Notes: generated by a model from the letters alone, not told the origin. A DNA stretch of 45,879 nucleotides from an uncultured Clostridia bacterium (GCA_944384405.1 CALWTH010000048.1:1-45879), one strand, 5' to 3'; positions 1 through 7,117 are shown, numbered from the stretch's first letter. Translations and numbers: made by a program.

Positions 1-17
1 TTAAAGGAGGCAAATAA

Positions 18-503
18 ATGAGTGCAAATCTTGAAGCAAAAAAAGCACTTGTTGAGGAAATAAAAGACAAACTCTCTCGTGCAAAAACTGTTGTGTTTGT
101 TGACTATCGTGGCATCACTGTTGATCAAGATACAAAACTTCGTTCACAGTTCAGAAAAGCTGGCGCTGAGTACAAAGTTTACAAAAACAGACTCATGGCA
201 AGAGCACTTGACGAACTTGGATACAAAGATGTTGAAAAATATCTTGAAGGCACAAGCGCTGTTGCTTTCGGCTATGAAGATGAAATAGCCCCTGCAAAAC
301 TTATTAAAGATGCAGCAAGTGACAATTGTGCAATGTCAGTTAAGTTTGGCATATACAACAATCAAATTGTTGATGAAAATGAAATTAAAAAACTTGCAAG
401 TATTCCATCAAGACAAACTCTTCTTGGTCAACTTGTTGGCTTACTTTCATCACCTATGCGTAGTCTTGCAATCGCAGTCAAGGCTATTGCTGATAAACAA
501 TAA
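18..503 (+). CDS. rplJ: 50S ribosomal protein L10
   Basis: L10 anchors the L7/L12 stalk to 23S rRNA on the large subunit. The 161-residue product is close to the family's usual length. It opens with the expected helix (EAKKALVEEIKDKLSRAKTV), then the VVFVDYRGITV strand and the later SPMRSLAIAVKAIADKQ tail that binds L7/L12 dimers. ATG at 18 follows a strong AAAGGAGG site at 3-10. rplL follows after 21 bases, the standard rplJL pair. The window starts just before this gene, so the usual upstream L10 autoregulatory leader cannot be inspected. Confidence 0.97.
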   Translation: MSANLEAKKALVEEIKDKLSRAKTVVFVDYRGITVDQDTKLRSQFRKAGAEYKVYKNRLMARALDELGYKDVEKYLEGTSAVAFGYEDEIAPAKLIKDAASDNCAMSVKFGIYNNQIVDENEIKKLASIPSRQTLLGQLVGLLSSPMRSLAIAVKAIADKQ

Positions 504-524
504 TTTAAAAAGGAGAATAAAAAA

Positions 525-893
525 ATGGCAGATTTAAATAAATTTGTAGAAGAAATTAAAGGTCTTACAGTTGTTGAACTTAATGACCTTGTAAAGAAAA
601 TTGAAGAGGAATTTGGTGTAAGTGCAGCAGCTATGGTCGCAGCAGCACCAGCAGCAGGCGCACAAGCAGCTCAAGAAGAAAAGACAGAATTCAATGTTGT
701 TCTTAAAGAAGCTGGCGCAAACAAAATCGCAGTTATCAAAGCTGTTAGAGAAATCACAGGACTTGGTCTTGGCGAAGCAAAAGCAGTCGTTGACGGCGCT
801 CCAAAAACAGTTAAAGAGAATGTTCCAACAGAAGAAGCAAAAGCTATGGAAGCAAAACTCAAAGAAGCTGGCGCTGTTGTTGAACTTCAATAA
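525..893 (+). CDS. rplL: 50S ribosomal protein L7/L12
   Basis: This is the stalk protein that recruits translation GTPases; it is 122 residues. The N-terminal dimerisation helix ([31 protein letters not shown]) is followed by an Ala-rich hinge (about residues 34-52) and the conserved C-terminal domain with [34 protein letters not shown]. The ribosome site is AAAGGAG about 8 bases before the ATG. The gene ends 40 bases before a strong hairpin terminator. The usual partner rpoB does not follow. Confidence 0.97.
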   Translation: MADLNKFVEEIKGLTVVELNDLVKKIEEEFGVSAAAMVAAAPAAGAQAAQEEKTEFNVVLKEAGANKIAVIKAVREITGLGLGEAKAVVDGAPKTVKENVPTEEAKAMEAKLKEAGAVVELQ

Positions 894-932
894 TTGTTTA
901 AAAATAAAAAATAAATTAAAAGATTTGTATGT

Positions 933-970
933 AAGAACCAAACAAGAGAAACTTGTTTGGTTCTTTTTTT
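933..970 (+). terminator. Intrinsic terminator of rplJL
   Basis: There is a perfect 14-bp stem: 933-946 pairs with 952-965 around the loop AGAAA, followed directly by a T-run to 970. It closes the rplJ-rplL transcript before the glycosyltransferase operon. Confidence 0.93.
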
Positions 971-1082
971 TAAAAACATTTTTTATATTATTTTGAAATC
1001 ATGTTTTTTATTTTTACAACATTAAATAAAAATAGTGGATTTTTTTATTATATTTATGATATATTTTTTCTAGGAGAAGAGT

Positions 1083-2270
1083 ATGGAAAAATTAAAAATA
1101 GGGCTGTTTATTGACACATATTTACCAATGATTGACGGCGTAACAATGGTTGTTGAAAATTATGCAAAAAGGTTAAATAAAATCGCAGACGTGACTGTAT
1201 TTTGCCCATATGGAAAAGATAAAAAACATGTAGATAATTTTGATTATAAGGTGGTTAGATGCAAAAGTTTAAAATTTGCTAAATTTGATTACACTGTACC
1301 TATTCCACAATATGATAAAAAATTTAAAAAAGCGTTAAAAAATTCAAATTTGGACATAATTCACATACATTCACCAATGGGTATAGCAAAACTCGCAGTA
1401 AAATATGCCAAAAAGCACAATATCCCTTGTGTAATCACTTTGCATAGTCAATATAAACAAGACATTCAAAAGGCAACGCACTGCAAGTGGCTTACTAATA
1501 TTGTCCTCAAAAAACTTATGAAGACAATAAATTCATGTACAGTTGCGTGGGAAATGAATGACGAAAATAAAAAAATTTATGTTGAAGATTATGGACTAAA
1601 AATTCCAACTCACAGAGTAAGAAACGCAACTGATATGCAATATCTTGAAAATAAAGACGAGATAAGGTCAAACATAAGACAAAAGTATAACATAACTGAA
1701 GACGAGTTTATTTTGACATATATAGGAAGAATGAATTTGGTTAAAAACTTGTTGTTCTTGGTTGATAGTTTAAAAGTATTGAAGCAAAAAGGATTTAAGT
1801 TTAAAATGCTTTTTGTTGGAAGTGGACAAGACGAAGAAAAGTTGAAAGACTATATTAAAAAATGTGACCTTTTAGACAAGTGCATAATGTGCGGAAGAGT
1901 TTCTGACAGAAATGAACTTGAAAAGTATTATAGTGCAAGTCATCTATTTTTGTTCCCATCGCTTTATGATACAAGTTCACTTGTTCAAATTGAAGCGGCA
2001 AGCCAAAAAGTTCCAACTGTGTTTTTAAAAGGTGCAGCAACTGCAAACATGATTACTGATGGCGTAAATGGAATAATCACCGAACACGACGCAAACGACT
2101 TTGCAGATAGAATTATTGATATTTTGTCAGACGGCGAAAAATATAATACCCTTTGCGAAAATGTATATCGTGATGTTTATGTCAACTGGGACATGGTGAC
2201 GCAAGATGTTTATAATGAATACTTAAAATTGATACAAAATAATTTGAAAAAACAAAAACAAGATGTATAA
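1083..2270 (+). CDS. GT4-family glycosyltransferase, glycolipid-type
   Basis: This is a 395-residue GT-B fold retaining glycosyltransferase. The N-terminal acceptor domain begins KIGLFIDTYLPMIDGV and carries HIHSPMG and ITLHSQY. The C-terminal nucleotide-sugar domain begins near ILTYIGRMNLVKN and contains FVGSGQDEEKL and the Pro-Ser-Leu-Tyr loop. The family's EX7E pair is present as D296-x7-E304 (YDTSSLVQIEA), so the first acid is Asp rather than Glu. The sequence resembles diacylglycerol glucosyltransferases, but the sugar and acceptor cannot be fixed from sequence. ATG 1083 has an AGGAGA site at 1072-1077. It is first in a run with dnaX, ybaB and recR (19-base gap to dnaX). Confidence 0.85.
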   Translation: MEKLKIGLFIDTYLPMIDGVTMVVENYAKRLNKIADVTVFCPYGKDKKHVDNFDYKVVRCKSLKFAKFDYTVPIPQYDKKFKKALKNSNLDIIHIHSPMGIAKLAVKYAKKHNIPCVITLHSQYKQDIQKATHCKWLTNIVLKKLMKTINSCTVAWEMNDENKKIYVEDYGLKIPTHRVRNATDMQYLENKDEIRSNIRQKYNITEDEFILTYIGRMNLVKNLLFLVDSLKVLKQKGFKFKMLFVGSGQDEEKLKDYIKKCDLLDKCIMCGRVSDRNELEKYYSASHLFLFPSLYDTSSLVQIEAASQKVPTVFLKGAATANMITDGVNGIITEHDANDFADRIIDILSDGEKYNTLCENVYRDVYVNWDMVTQDVYNEYLKLIQNNLKKQKQDV

Positions 2271-2289
2271 TATATGTTAGGAGAAAATA

Positions 2290-3387
2290 GTGTACCAGGC
2301 ACTTTATAGGAAATATCGTCCACAAACTTTTGATGAAGTTGTTGGGCAAGACCACATAACAACTACACTTATCCACCAAACTATGAGTGGTAATATTTCT
2401 CATGCTTATCTTTTCACAGGAAGTCGTGGAACAGGAAAGACAAGTACTGCAAAAATATTTGCAAAGGCAATAAATTGTTTAAGTCCAGTAAATGGCTCAC
2501 CTTGTGGGAAGTGCGAAGTTTGCAGGGCACTTAGTGAAGAAAATAACCTTGACATCGTTGAAATTGATGCTGCGTCAAATAACAGAGTTGATGAAGTTCG
2601 TGACATTCGTGAAAAGGTGAAATTTTTGCCCGTTTCAGCAAAGTACAAAGTTTATATAATTGATGAAGTGCATATGCTTACAGAAAGTGCGTTTAACGCA
2701 CTACTTAAAACTCTCGAAGAGCCACCTTCTCACATAGTGTTTATTTTGGCAACAACAGATGTGCAAAAACTTCCTGCAACAATAACTTCACGATGCATGA
2801 GATTTGATTTTCATCTTCTTTCAGACAGCACATTAAAAAATCACTTAAAGCACATTTTTTCACTTGAAAACATTGACTGTGAAGATGATGCTTTGACGCA
2901 AATTGTCAAGGCTGCACAGGGAAGTGTTCGAGATATGCTTTCAATTGCAGATGGAATTGTGGCTTTCTCTAACGGAAAAATAAAAAGTGATGACGTTTCA
3001 AAGATATTGGGCACCACAGACCACCAAACAAATTTAAACATTGTCGAAGCGATTGCTGGTGGTGACATAGGTCAAGCTCTTACACTTGTTGACAAAGTTG
3101 AAAAAAGCGGGAAAAATATGAATGTCGTTGCTAAAGACATAACTCAGTGTGTGCGTGACCTTATTGTTGCAAAGACTTGTCCTGATGCAAAAGAGATGCT
3201 GGGATTTGCTAGCGATGTTTTTAATGAGTATACTGAATTATCTGAAAAAATTGATATTCAAAAACTAATGTACTATATGAAAATTTTTTCGGCGATGATA
3301 ACAGAACTGAAGTTTGCACTATCGCCAAAAACACTTTTTGAAAGCGCACTCATTGATGCAGTGGTGGGCGACCAAAAAAAAAACTAA
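2290..3387 (+). CDS. dnaX: DNA polymerase III gamma-like subunit (short DnaX product)
   Basis: This is the clamp-loader ATPase. The product of 365 residues starts at GTG 2290, which has AGGAG at 2279-2283; no ATG precedes the conserved YQALYRKYRPQTFDEVVGQDH. Walker A GSRGTGKTSTAK lies at about 44-55, the four-Cys zinc module in CLSPVNGSPCGKCEVC, Walker B YIIDEVHML, and the sensor region TSRCMRFDFH. The frame stops (TAA 3385-3387) straight after domain III, the length of a gamma subunit, immediately after a run of ten A (3374-3383). The missing tau-specific domain lies just downstream in the -1 frame (see 3384-3737). The zero-frame product should load clamps but lack the polymerase-contact tail. 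Confidence 0.93.
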   Translation: MYQALYRKYRPQTFDEVVGQDHITTTLIHQTMSGNISHAYLFTGSRGTGKTSTAKIFAKAINCLSPVNGSPCGKCEVCRALSEENNLDIVEIDAASNNRVDEVRDIREKVKFLPVSAKYKVYIIDEVHMLTESAFNALLKTLEEPPSHIVFILATTDVQKLPATITSRCMRFDFHLLSDSTLKNHLKHIFSLENIDCEDDALTQIVKAAQGSVRDMLSIADGIVAFSNGKIKSDDVSKILGTTDHQTNLNIVEAIAGGDIGQALTLVDKVEKSGKNMNVVAKDITQCVRDLIVAKTCPDAKEMLGFASDVFNEYTELSEKIDIQKLMYYMKIFSAMITELKFALSPKTLFESALIDAVVGDQKKN

Positions 3388-3420
3388 AATTTAGGAAAAC
3401 CGAGCAGGTATTGAAACCTG
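3371..3420 (+). other. dnaX: Probable programmed frameshift/slippage site in dnaX
   Basis: The zero-frame codons read GAC CAA AAA AAA AAC TAA over a run of ten A at 3374-3383. Both A AAA AAA (3375-3381) and A AAA AAC (3378-3384) fit the X XXY YYZ slippery heptamer. The -1 frame is open from here through 3737 and encodes the tau-type C-terminal domain. A small stem (CAGGT 3405-3409 with ACCTG 3416-3420) lies 20 bases past the run, and a purine-rich GGTGGG lies just upstream. RNA polymerase slippage to eleven or eight A would reach the same frame. E. coli dnaX (ribosomal frameshift) and Thermus dnaX (transcript slippage on A9) are precedents. An assembly error in the homopolymer is the alternative. 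Confidence 0.75.
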
Positions 3421-3737
3421 AAAACATATCTGCCCAAACACTTTGGGGAAAAGTTGTACTATACCTAAGGGAACATAACGACAGAATTTTGCACGTTATG
3501 TGCGGTGACATTACAGATGTGGAGTTTGACGGCGATGAGTTTGTCATATCCTCAAAAGAAGATTATGTCGTCAATATGTTAAACGACAAAACAAATTATG
3601 AAGAACTAGAAAAGGCACTTGGTGTGTTTAATGTAAAAAAGTTTAAAATACAAAAAAAACAAAAACAAGCATCAAATGATGAAAATATTGCAATATTAAA
3701 CAAATTTTTTGACAATAAAACAATAATAACAGATTAA
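3384..3737 (+). CDS. dnaX: Tau-type C-terminal domain of DnaX, expressed by frameshift
   Basis: This is the -1-frame continuation of dnaX, 117 codons, giving a full product of about 482 residues. The segment SAQTLWGKVVLYLREHNDRILHVM...VEFDGDEFVISSKEDYVVNML...YEELEKAL has the layout of the DnaX domain that follows domain III in Firmicutes and contacts the polymerase. An independent start is unlikely: the first candidate is TTG 3411 with only a poorly spaced AGG before it, and the frame is open back through the A-run. The stop at 3737 is 11 bases before ybaB. The start coordinate given is the first codon read after a -1 slip on A AAA AAC. Confidence 0.72.
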   Translation, partial: LKFRKTEQVLKPENISAQTLWGKVVLYLREHNDRILHVMCGDITDVEFDGDEFVISSKEDYVVNMLNDKTNYEELEKALGVFNVKKFKIQKKQKQASNDENIAILNKFFDNKTIITD

Positions 3738-3748
3738 GGAGAATAATT

Positions 3749-4081
3749 ATGAACAATTTTAGAGGTGGCTTCGGTGGTGGCTTTGGTGGTGCAAATCTAC
3801 AAAATCTTATGCGCCAAGCACAAAAGATGCAAGAGGACATGGAAAAAGCAAAACTTGAACTTGAAAGCACAGAGTTTACAGGAACAAGCGGTGGAAACAT
3901 GGTTGAAGTCGTTATGACTGGGGATAAAAAAGCAAAAAAAGTAACGATAAAGCCAGAAGTTGTTGATCCTGACGATATTGAAATGCTTGAAGATTTAATT
4001 ATTTCTGCAATCAATGATGCCGTTGAAAAGATTACCAAGGCAGAAAAAGAAAAATTACCAAATCTTCCACAAGGACTATAA
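3749..4081 (+). CDS. ybaB: YbaB/EbfC nucleoid-associated protein
   Basis: This is a small DNA-binding dimer usually encoded between dnaX and recR. The 110 residues have a Gly-rich N-terminus (RGGFGGGFGGANLQNL), the helix MRQAQKMQEDMEKAKLELESTEFTGTSGG and the strand NMVEVVMTGDKKAKKVTIKPEVVDPDDIEMLEDLI. The ATG has TAAGGAG 8 bases upstream. recR starts 1 base after the stop, so the two are translationally coupled. Confidence 0.94.
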   Translation: MNNFRGGFGGGFGGANLQNLMRQAQKMQEDMEKAKLELESTEFTGTSGGNMVEVVMTGDKKAKKVTIKPEVVDPDDIEMLEDLIISAINDAVEKITKAEKEKLPNLPQGL

Positions 4082-4082
4082 A

Positions 4083-4670
4083 ATGTATATTGAAAGTTTG
4101 GAAAAATTGATAAATAGTTTTCGCTCGCTTCCAGGGGTTGGCTACAAGACTGCACAAAGATATGCTTATAGTATTTTAAATAAAACAAAAGAAGAAGCAC
4201 AAGACTTTGCAAAAAGTATAATTGATGCAAAAAACAACATCAAATTTTGCAAGGAGTGTGGCAATTTTTCAGAAGAAGATATTTGTGAAATTTGTAAGAA
4301 AAAAAGTGCCGACACAATTTGTGTAGTCAAAGAGCCAAAAGACATTGCCGTAATGGAAAAGGTAAAAAATTTTGATGGTGTTTTTCATGTACTTAATGGA
4401 ACAATAAGTCCACTTGAAAATCGTGGACCTGATGACATAAGAATAAAAGAATTGTTATCTCGTGTGCAAAAGTACAAAACAAAAGAAGTTATCATGGCGC
4501 TTAATCCAGATGTTGAAGGTGATGCTACTGCAATGTATATTTCAAGACTTTTAACTCCTCTTGGAGTAAAAGTGACAAGACTTGCTCAGGGCATAAGCAT
4601 GGGTAGTGATATTGAATTTGCTGATGAGGTAACATTGTCTAGGGCGTTAGAAAAAAGAACCACTATTTAG
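4083..4670 (+). CDS. recR: Recombination mediator RecR
   Basis: RecR acts with RecO (and RecF) in loading RecA at gaps. The start is ATG 4083, giving 195 residues; an upstream in-frame ATG inside ybaB is not needed because family members begin MYIESLEKLI. Helix-hairpin-helix (LPGVGYKTAQRYA), the four-Cys zinc finger (C56, C59, C68, C71) and a Toprim domain beginning ICVVKEPKDIAVMEK with ALNPDVEGDATAMYI are all present. The TAG stop (4668-4670) lies inside the left end of a structured repeat (TTTAGACTGCC), so the element begins inside the gene's last codons. Confidence 0.96.
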   Translation: MYIESLEKLINSFRSLPGVGYKTAQRYAYSILNKTKEEAQDFAKSIIDAKNNIKFCKECGNFSEEDICEICKKKSADTICVVKEPKDIAVMEKVKNFDGVFHVLNGTISPLENRGPDDIRIKELLSRVQKYKTKEVIMALNPDVEGDATAMYISRLLTPLGVKVTRLAQGISMGSDIEFADEVTLSRALEKRTTI

Positions 4671-4913
4671 ACTGCCGAAAAACGGCGCAATACTTTGTTT
4701 CTGCTATGCTATTTTTTTGATAAAAGAAATGCACTGCATTTCTTCCTCTAAGTCACGGCAAAATCGCCAACGAAGTGCGATTTTCGTGTGGCCGTGAGAA
4801 GAGGGCAAAAACAAACATTAAGCACAACTTTTGCTAAAAAATTTTGCAAAAGTGTGCCGTTTTGTGCAGTTTTTGCCCCAAGCCTCGTCTTGCTTGTTTT
4901 TAGGCAGTCTAAA
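4666..4913 (+). repeat. Structured interspersed repeat, copy R1
   Basis: The element is 248 bp with inverted ends: 4666-4683 pairs with 4896-4913, one mismatch, core GACTGCC/GGCAGTC. Inside, in order, are: a hairpin AAGAAATG/CATTTCTT (4724-4731/4737-4744); stem B, TCACGGC/GCCGTGA (4753-4759/4791-4797), enclosing AAAATCGC/GCGATTTT (4760-4767/4777-4784); and stem C, GGGCAAAAAC/GTTTTTGCCC (4803-4812/4869-4878), enclosing hairpin D, GCAC..ACTTTTGC/GCAAAAGT.GTGC (4822-4834/4846-4857). Other copies in the window keep these stems while changing the bases. No coding frame is conserved. Confidence 0.85.
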
Positions 4914-4925
4914 TTTTTTTAAGAA

Positions 4926-5248
4926 GTTTGCCGAAAAACGGCGTGATACTGCGTTTACTGCCATGCCGTGCCACACAGTCACGTACAAAGTACGCTCGTG
5001 AGAGGCACTCATTTATTTTCACACAATTAAAAACGAATAGCAATAATAAAAAAACTTAGATTGATGTTTGAAAAACCTATAAAATAAGTACCGACAAAAT
5101 GTAGAGCGAAGCGTACATTTTCGATTGGTCGGTATAAAAGGGACAAAAACAAACAATAAGCACAACATTTTGCATGAAAGTGCAAAATTGTGCCGAGAGT
5201 GCAGTTTTTGTCCCAAGACTTGTCTCACTTGTTTTTAGGCAGTCTAAA
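4926..5248 (+). repeat. Structured interspersed repeat, copy R2
   Basis: This copy is in tandem with R1. Its left end is variant (TTTGCCGAAAAACGG) and its right end 5231-5248 matches R1. It carries hairpin A (4968-5008; GTGCC/GGCAC outer arms, CGTAC/GTACG inner arms), an AT-rich stretch, and stem B as TACCGAC/GTCGGTA (5089-5095/5128-5134) with inner AAAATGTA/TACATTTT. Stem C is GGGACAAAAAC/GTTTTTGTCCC (5140-5150/5204-5214) and hairpin D is GCACA/TGTGC with ATTTTGCA/TGCAAAAT (5160-5193). The arms of B, C and D differ from R1 but still pair. Confidence 0.83.
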
Positions 5249-5260
5249 TTTTTTAAAGAA

Positions 5261-5484
5261 GTTTGCCGAAAAACGGCGCAATACTTTGTTTCTGGTGGGC
5301 AACCCTCACACAGTCACGTACAAAGTACGCTCGTGCGTGAGGGTACCCACCGAGCCTCGTCTTCTCCTCACAATTTTGTGTTTTTTACTTAATATTTACA
5401 TATCTAAAAAAATCTTTGCAAAAGTGTGCCGAGAGTGCAGTTTTTGTCCCAAGACTTGTCTCACTTGTTTTTAGGCAGTCTAAA
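5261..5484 (+). repeat. Structured interspersed repeat, copy R3 (internally deleted)
   Basis: This is the third tandem copy. Its left end 5261-5276 is like R2 and its right end is 5467-5484. It carries an enlarged hairpin A: GGTGGG/CCCACC (5294-5299/5346-5351), ACCCTCAC/GTGAGGGT (5302-5309/5337-5344) and CGTAC/GTACG (5317-5321/5325-5329). Stem B and the left arms of C and D are missing, while the right arms (GCAAAAGTGTGCC, GTTTTTGTCCC) remain. It therefore looks like a deletion derivative. Confidence 0.75.
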
Positions 5485-5609
5485 TTTTTGGGCAACCTTC
5501 ACACAGTCACGTACAAAGTACGGTCGTGCGTGACACTCATTTTCTTTTACACAATCCATATCAAATAGTAAAAGTAAAGAATAAACATATATTGATGTTT
5601 TAATCACCT
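5485..5609 (+). repeat. Repeat remnant with a free hairpin A
   Basis: After R3, another hairpin A module lies at about 5496-5537 (CGTAC/GTACG around AAA). It is followed by an AT-rich block around TTGATGTTTTAATCACC that also occurs, slightly changed, in R2 (near 5060-5080) and R7 (near 40698-40718). No gene is seen in this stretch. Confidence 0.6.
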
Positions 5610-5647
5610 ATAAAATAAAAATCGTACCACTATTCTAAGGTACGATC
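5610..5647 (-). terminator. Terminator overlapping the stop codon of the 5630-6985 gene
   Basis: Reading the minus strand, ATCGTACC (5646-5639) pairs with GGTACGAT (5628-5621) and is followed by TTTTTATTTTA. The TAG stop codon is in the loop, so the last codons form the hairpin. Confidence 0.85.
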
Positions 5648-6985
5648 GTTTTCTTGATGTTTTTGCTTTTTTTCTTGTATTTCTAGGTGTTTTTGTTTTA
5701 ATCTTGCCATTTCCTCGGCAATAACTTTTTTTCTATCAAATTGTTTTTTGGAAATGGTGTAAATACTATTTTTTGCTCCATAAATATATTTGCTGAGTGC
5801 TCTTTTTTTTGAAAAATCTAATATTTTTTGTGCGTATTCGTTTGCGTCGGCAATGTTTTGACTTTCTAGCACAGTTTTTAACGCTTTTTCTAATGATGTA
5901 TAATCAATAATTGTAGATTGTTGTTTTATTTTATTGCATAAACTTTTAACAAATCTATATTCAAGAATTTCGTCAGAAAAAGGCGATGTATTTAAAAATT
6001 GAATTTTATTTGGCTCGTTTTGTGAAATATAATTTTTATAATTTTGTCTTTCTTCTTCTATGTCCAAAATGTGCTGTTTTTTTAACAAGTCCATTGTAAT
6101 TTTGTTTTGATAATTAAATAGACACATAGAGTTATCATCAAGTAAAAAATATTGAAATTTATTATTGGGTTGTGCATAAAATGTCAAATCTCTATAAAAA
6201 TTTAAATCATTTAACGGAATAAGACAATAAGTCAACGATATAGGTAAGTCGTCTGCAAAGGAACTGTCCCATGTGCAGTCGGCGTTATATATTCCATTTA
6301 TTTTGTATTTGTCATCTTTTAACATAACTATATTCATGGTATGAGAACCGATAATTTTATCATGTTCGTCAAACAAATCGCCTTCATTTTCATAACATGA
6401 CAAATTGTCATTTTTAACGCCATTTACTATTTCACTAAGCATTTTTGCGTAACTTCGACAAACAATGTTTCCATTGTTTTGTAAACTAAAAATAGAGTGG
6501 GAAGTAACAATACTCTTAACCGATTTATCGTCTTTATACACATTTTCACCAATTTTTTTGTAGGCATATAAAAACTGTTCAAGCGGTGAAAAATTTTTAG
6601 ATGTAATTTCGGAAATTATGTTTGAAATATAGTCATATGTCTTTTGTACTTCATCTATTTCCCACAAAACGTCATATTCTTTAATATACAGCTTTGAATC
6701 TTGTGTTTTTAATATTTTATTAAATTTTTTTATGTTTTCAAATTCTTTAATACTAAATAAATCATTTTTTAATGAAATAAAAAATGTTATTTCAGATAAT
6801 TTTTTTATTGACAAAACATCTCTTAAAATAGCAAAAAAATTGCTAAAATTATTGTAATTATCTAAGTCTATGTTAATAAAAATTTTTTTGTTATTATTTT
6901 TTTTGTATAAATAAGAAAAATTATCAAGTTTCCATGACTTGATAAGAATTTCATATTTATCACCAAGGTCATTTGTATAAATCAT
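5630..6985 (-). CDS. Transglutaminase-like (cysteine-protease fold) protein
   Basis: The protein has 451 residues and no signal peptide or membrane segment. A transglutaminase-like core is suggested by C176 in NGNIVCRSYAKMLSEIV, H215 in IGSHTMNIVMLKDDKYKINGIYN and D236 in NADCTWD, the Cys-His-Asp order and spacing of that superfamily. The N-terminal 100 residues are Asn/Lys/Phe-rich with no recognised domain, and the C-terminus is a charged helix (EEMARLKQKHLEIQEKKQKHQEN). ATG 6985 has AAGGTAAGG just upstream, 13 bases after the tRNA-Trp 3' end, so both are probably on one transcript. Substrate and role are unknown. Confidence 0.7.
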   Translation of the reverse strand: MIYTNDLGDKYEILIKSWKLDNFSYLYKKNNNKKIFINIDLDNYNNFSNFFAILRDVLSIKKLSEITFFISLKNDLFSIKEFENIKKFNKILKTQDSKLYIKEYDVLWEIDEVQKTYDYISNIISEITSKNFSPLEQFLYAYKKIGENVYKDDKSVKSIVTSHSIFSLQNNGNIVCRSYAKMLSEIVNGVKNDNLSCYENEGDLFDEHDKIIGSHTMNIVMLKDDKYKINGIYNADCTWDSSFADDLPISLTYCLIPLNDLNFYRDLTFYAQPNNKFQYFLLDDNSMCLFNYQNKITMDLLKKQHILDIEEERQNYKNYISQNEPNKIQFLNTSPFSDEILEYRFVKSLCNKIKQQSTIIDYTSLEKALKTVLESQNIADANEYAQKILDFSKKRALSKYIYGAKNSIYTISKKQFDRKKVIAEEMARLKQKHLEIQEKKQKHQENDRTLE

Positions 6986-6998
6986 AACCTTACCTTTT

Positions 6999-7073
6999 TG
7001 GCAGGTGGGACAGGACTCGAACCTGCAACAGACGGTTTTGGAGACCGTTACTCTACCATTGAACTACCCACCT
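6999..7073 (-). tRNA. tRNA-Trp (CCA anticodon)
   Basis: This is a 75-nt cloverleaf on the minus strand with an encoded CCA (6999-7001). Acceptor AGGTGGG (7073-7067) pairs with CCCACCT (7009-7003), with discriminator G. The anticodon stem ACGGT/ACCGT carries loop CTCCAAA, so the anticodon is CCA. The T-arm GTTCGAGTC is standard. Its own promoter is at 7085-7113. Confidence 0.96.
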
Positions 7074-7084
7074 AAAACTATTTA

Positions 7085-7113
7085 ATGTTATCAAAAAAAA
7101 TGTAATTTGTCAA
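7085..7113 (-). promoter_or_regulatory. Sigma-A-type promoter for tRNA-Trp
   Basis: On the minus strand, TTGACA (7113-7108), a 17-base spacer and TAACAT (7090-7085) end 11 bases before the tRNA 5' end. Confidence 0.8.
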
Positions 7114-7117
7114 CAAA

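Noticed and set aside
534..941. Long open frame on the minus strand over rplL
   Set aside because: It is the mirror of a confidently identified ribosomal protein gene, with Cys/Phe-rich composition typical of antisense frames.
3411..3737. Independent small gene starting at TTG 3411
   Set aside because: The ribosome site is poor, the frame is open upstream through the A-run, and the sequence is the expected continuation of DnaX, so frameshift expression is the better reading.
4818..5474. Open frames within the repeat cluster (for example 4818-5012 minus, 5019-5228 minus, 5174-5392 plus)
   Set aside because: They lie across stems of structured repeats, lack ribosome sites and conserved protein features, and change frame between copies.
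4666..5620. CRISPR array
   Set aside because: The repeats are 224-323 bp, palindromic and unequally spaced, with no short direct repeat/unique spacer pattern and no cas genes.
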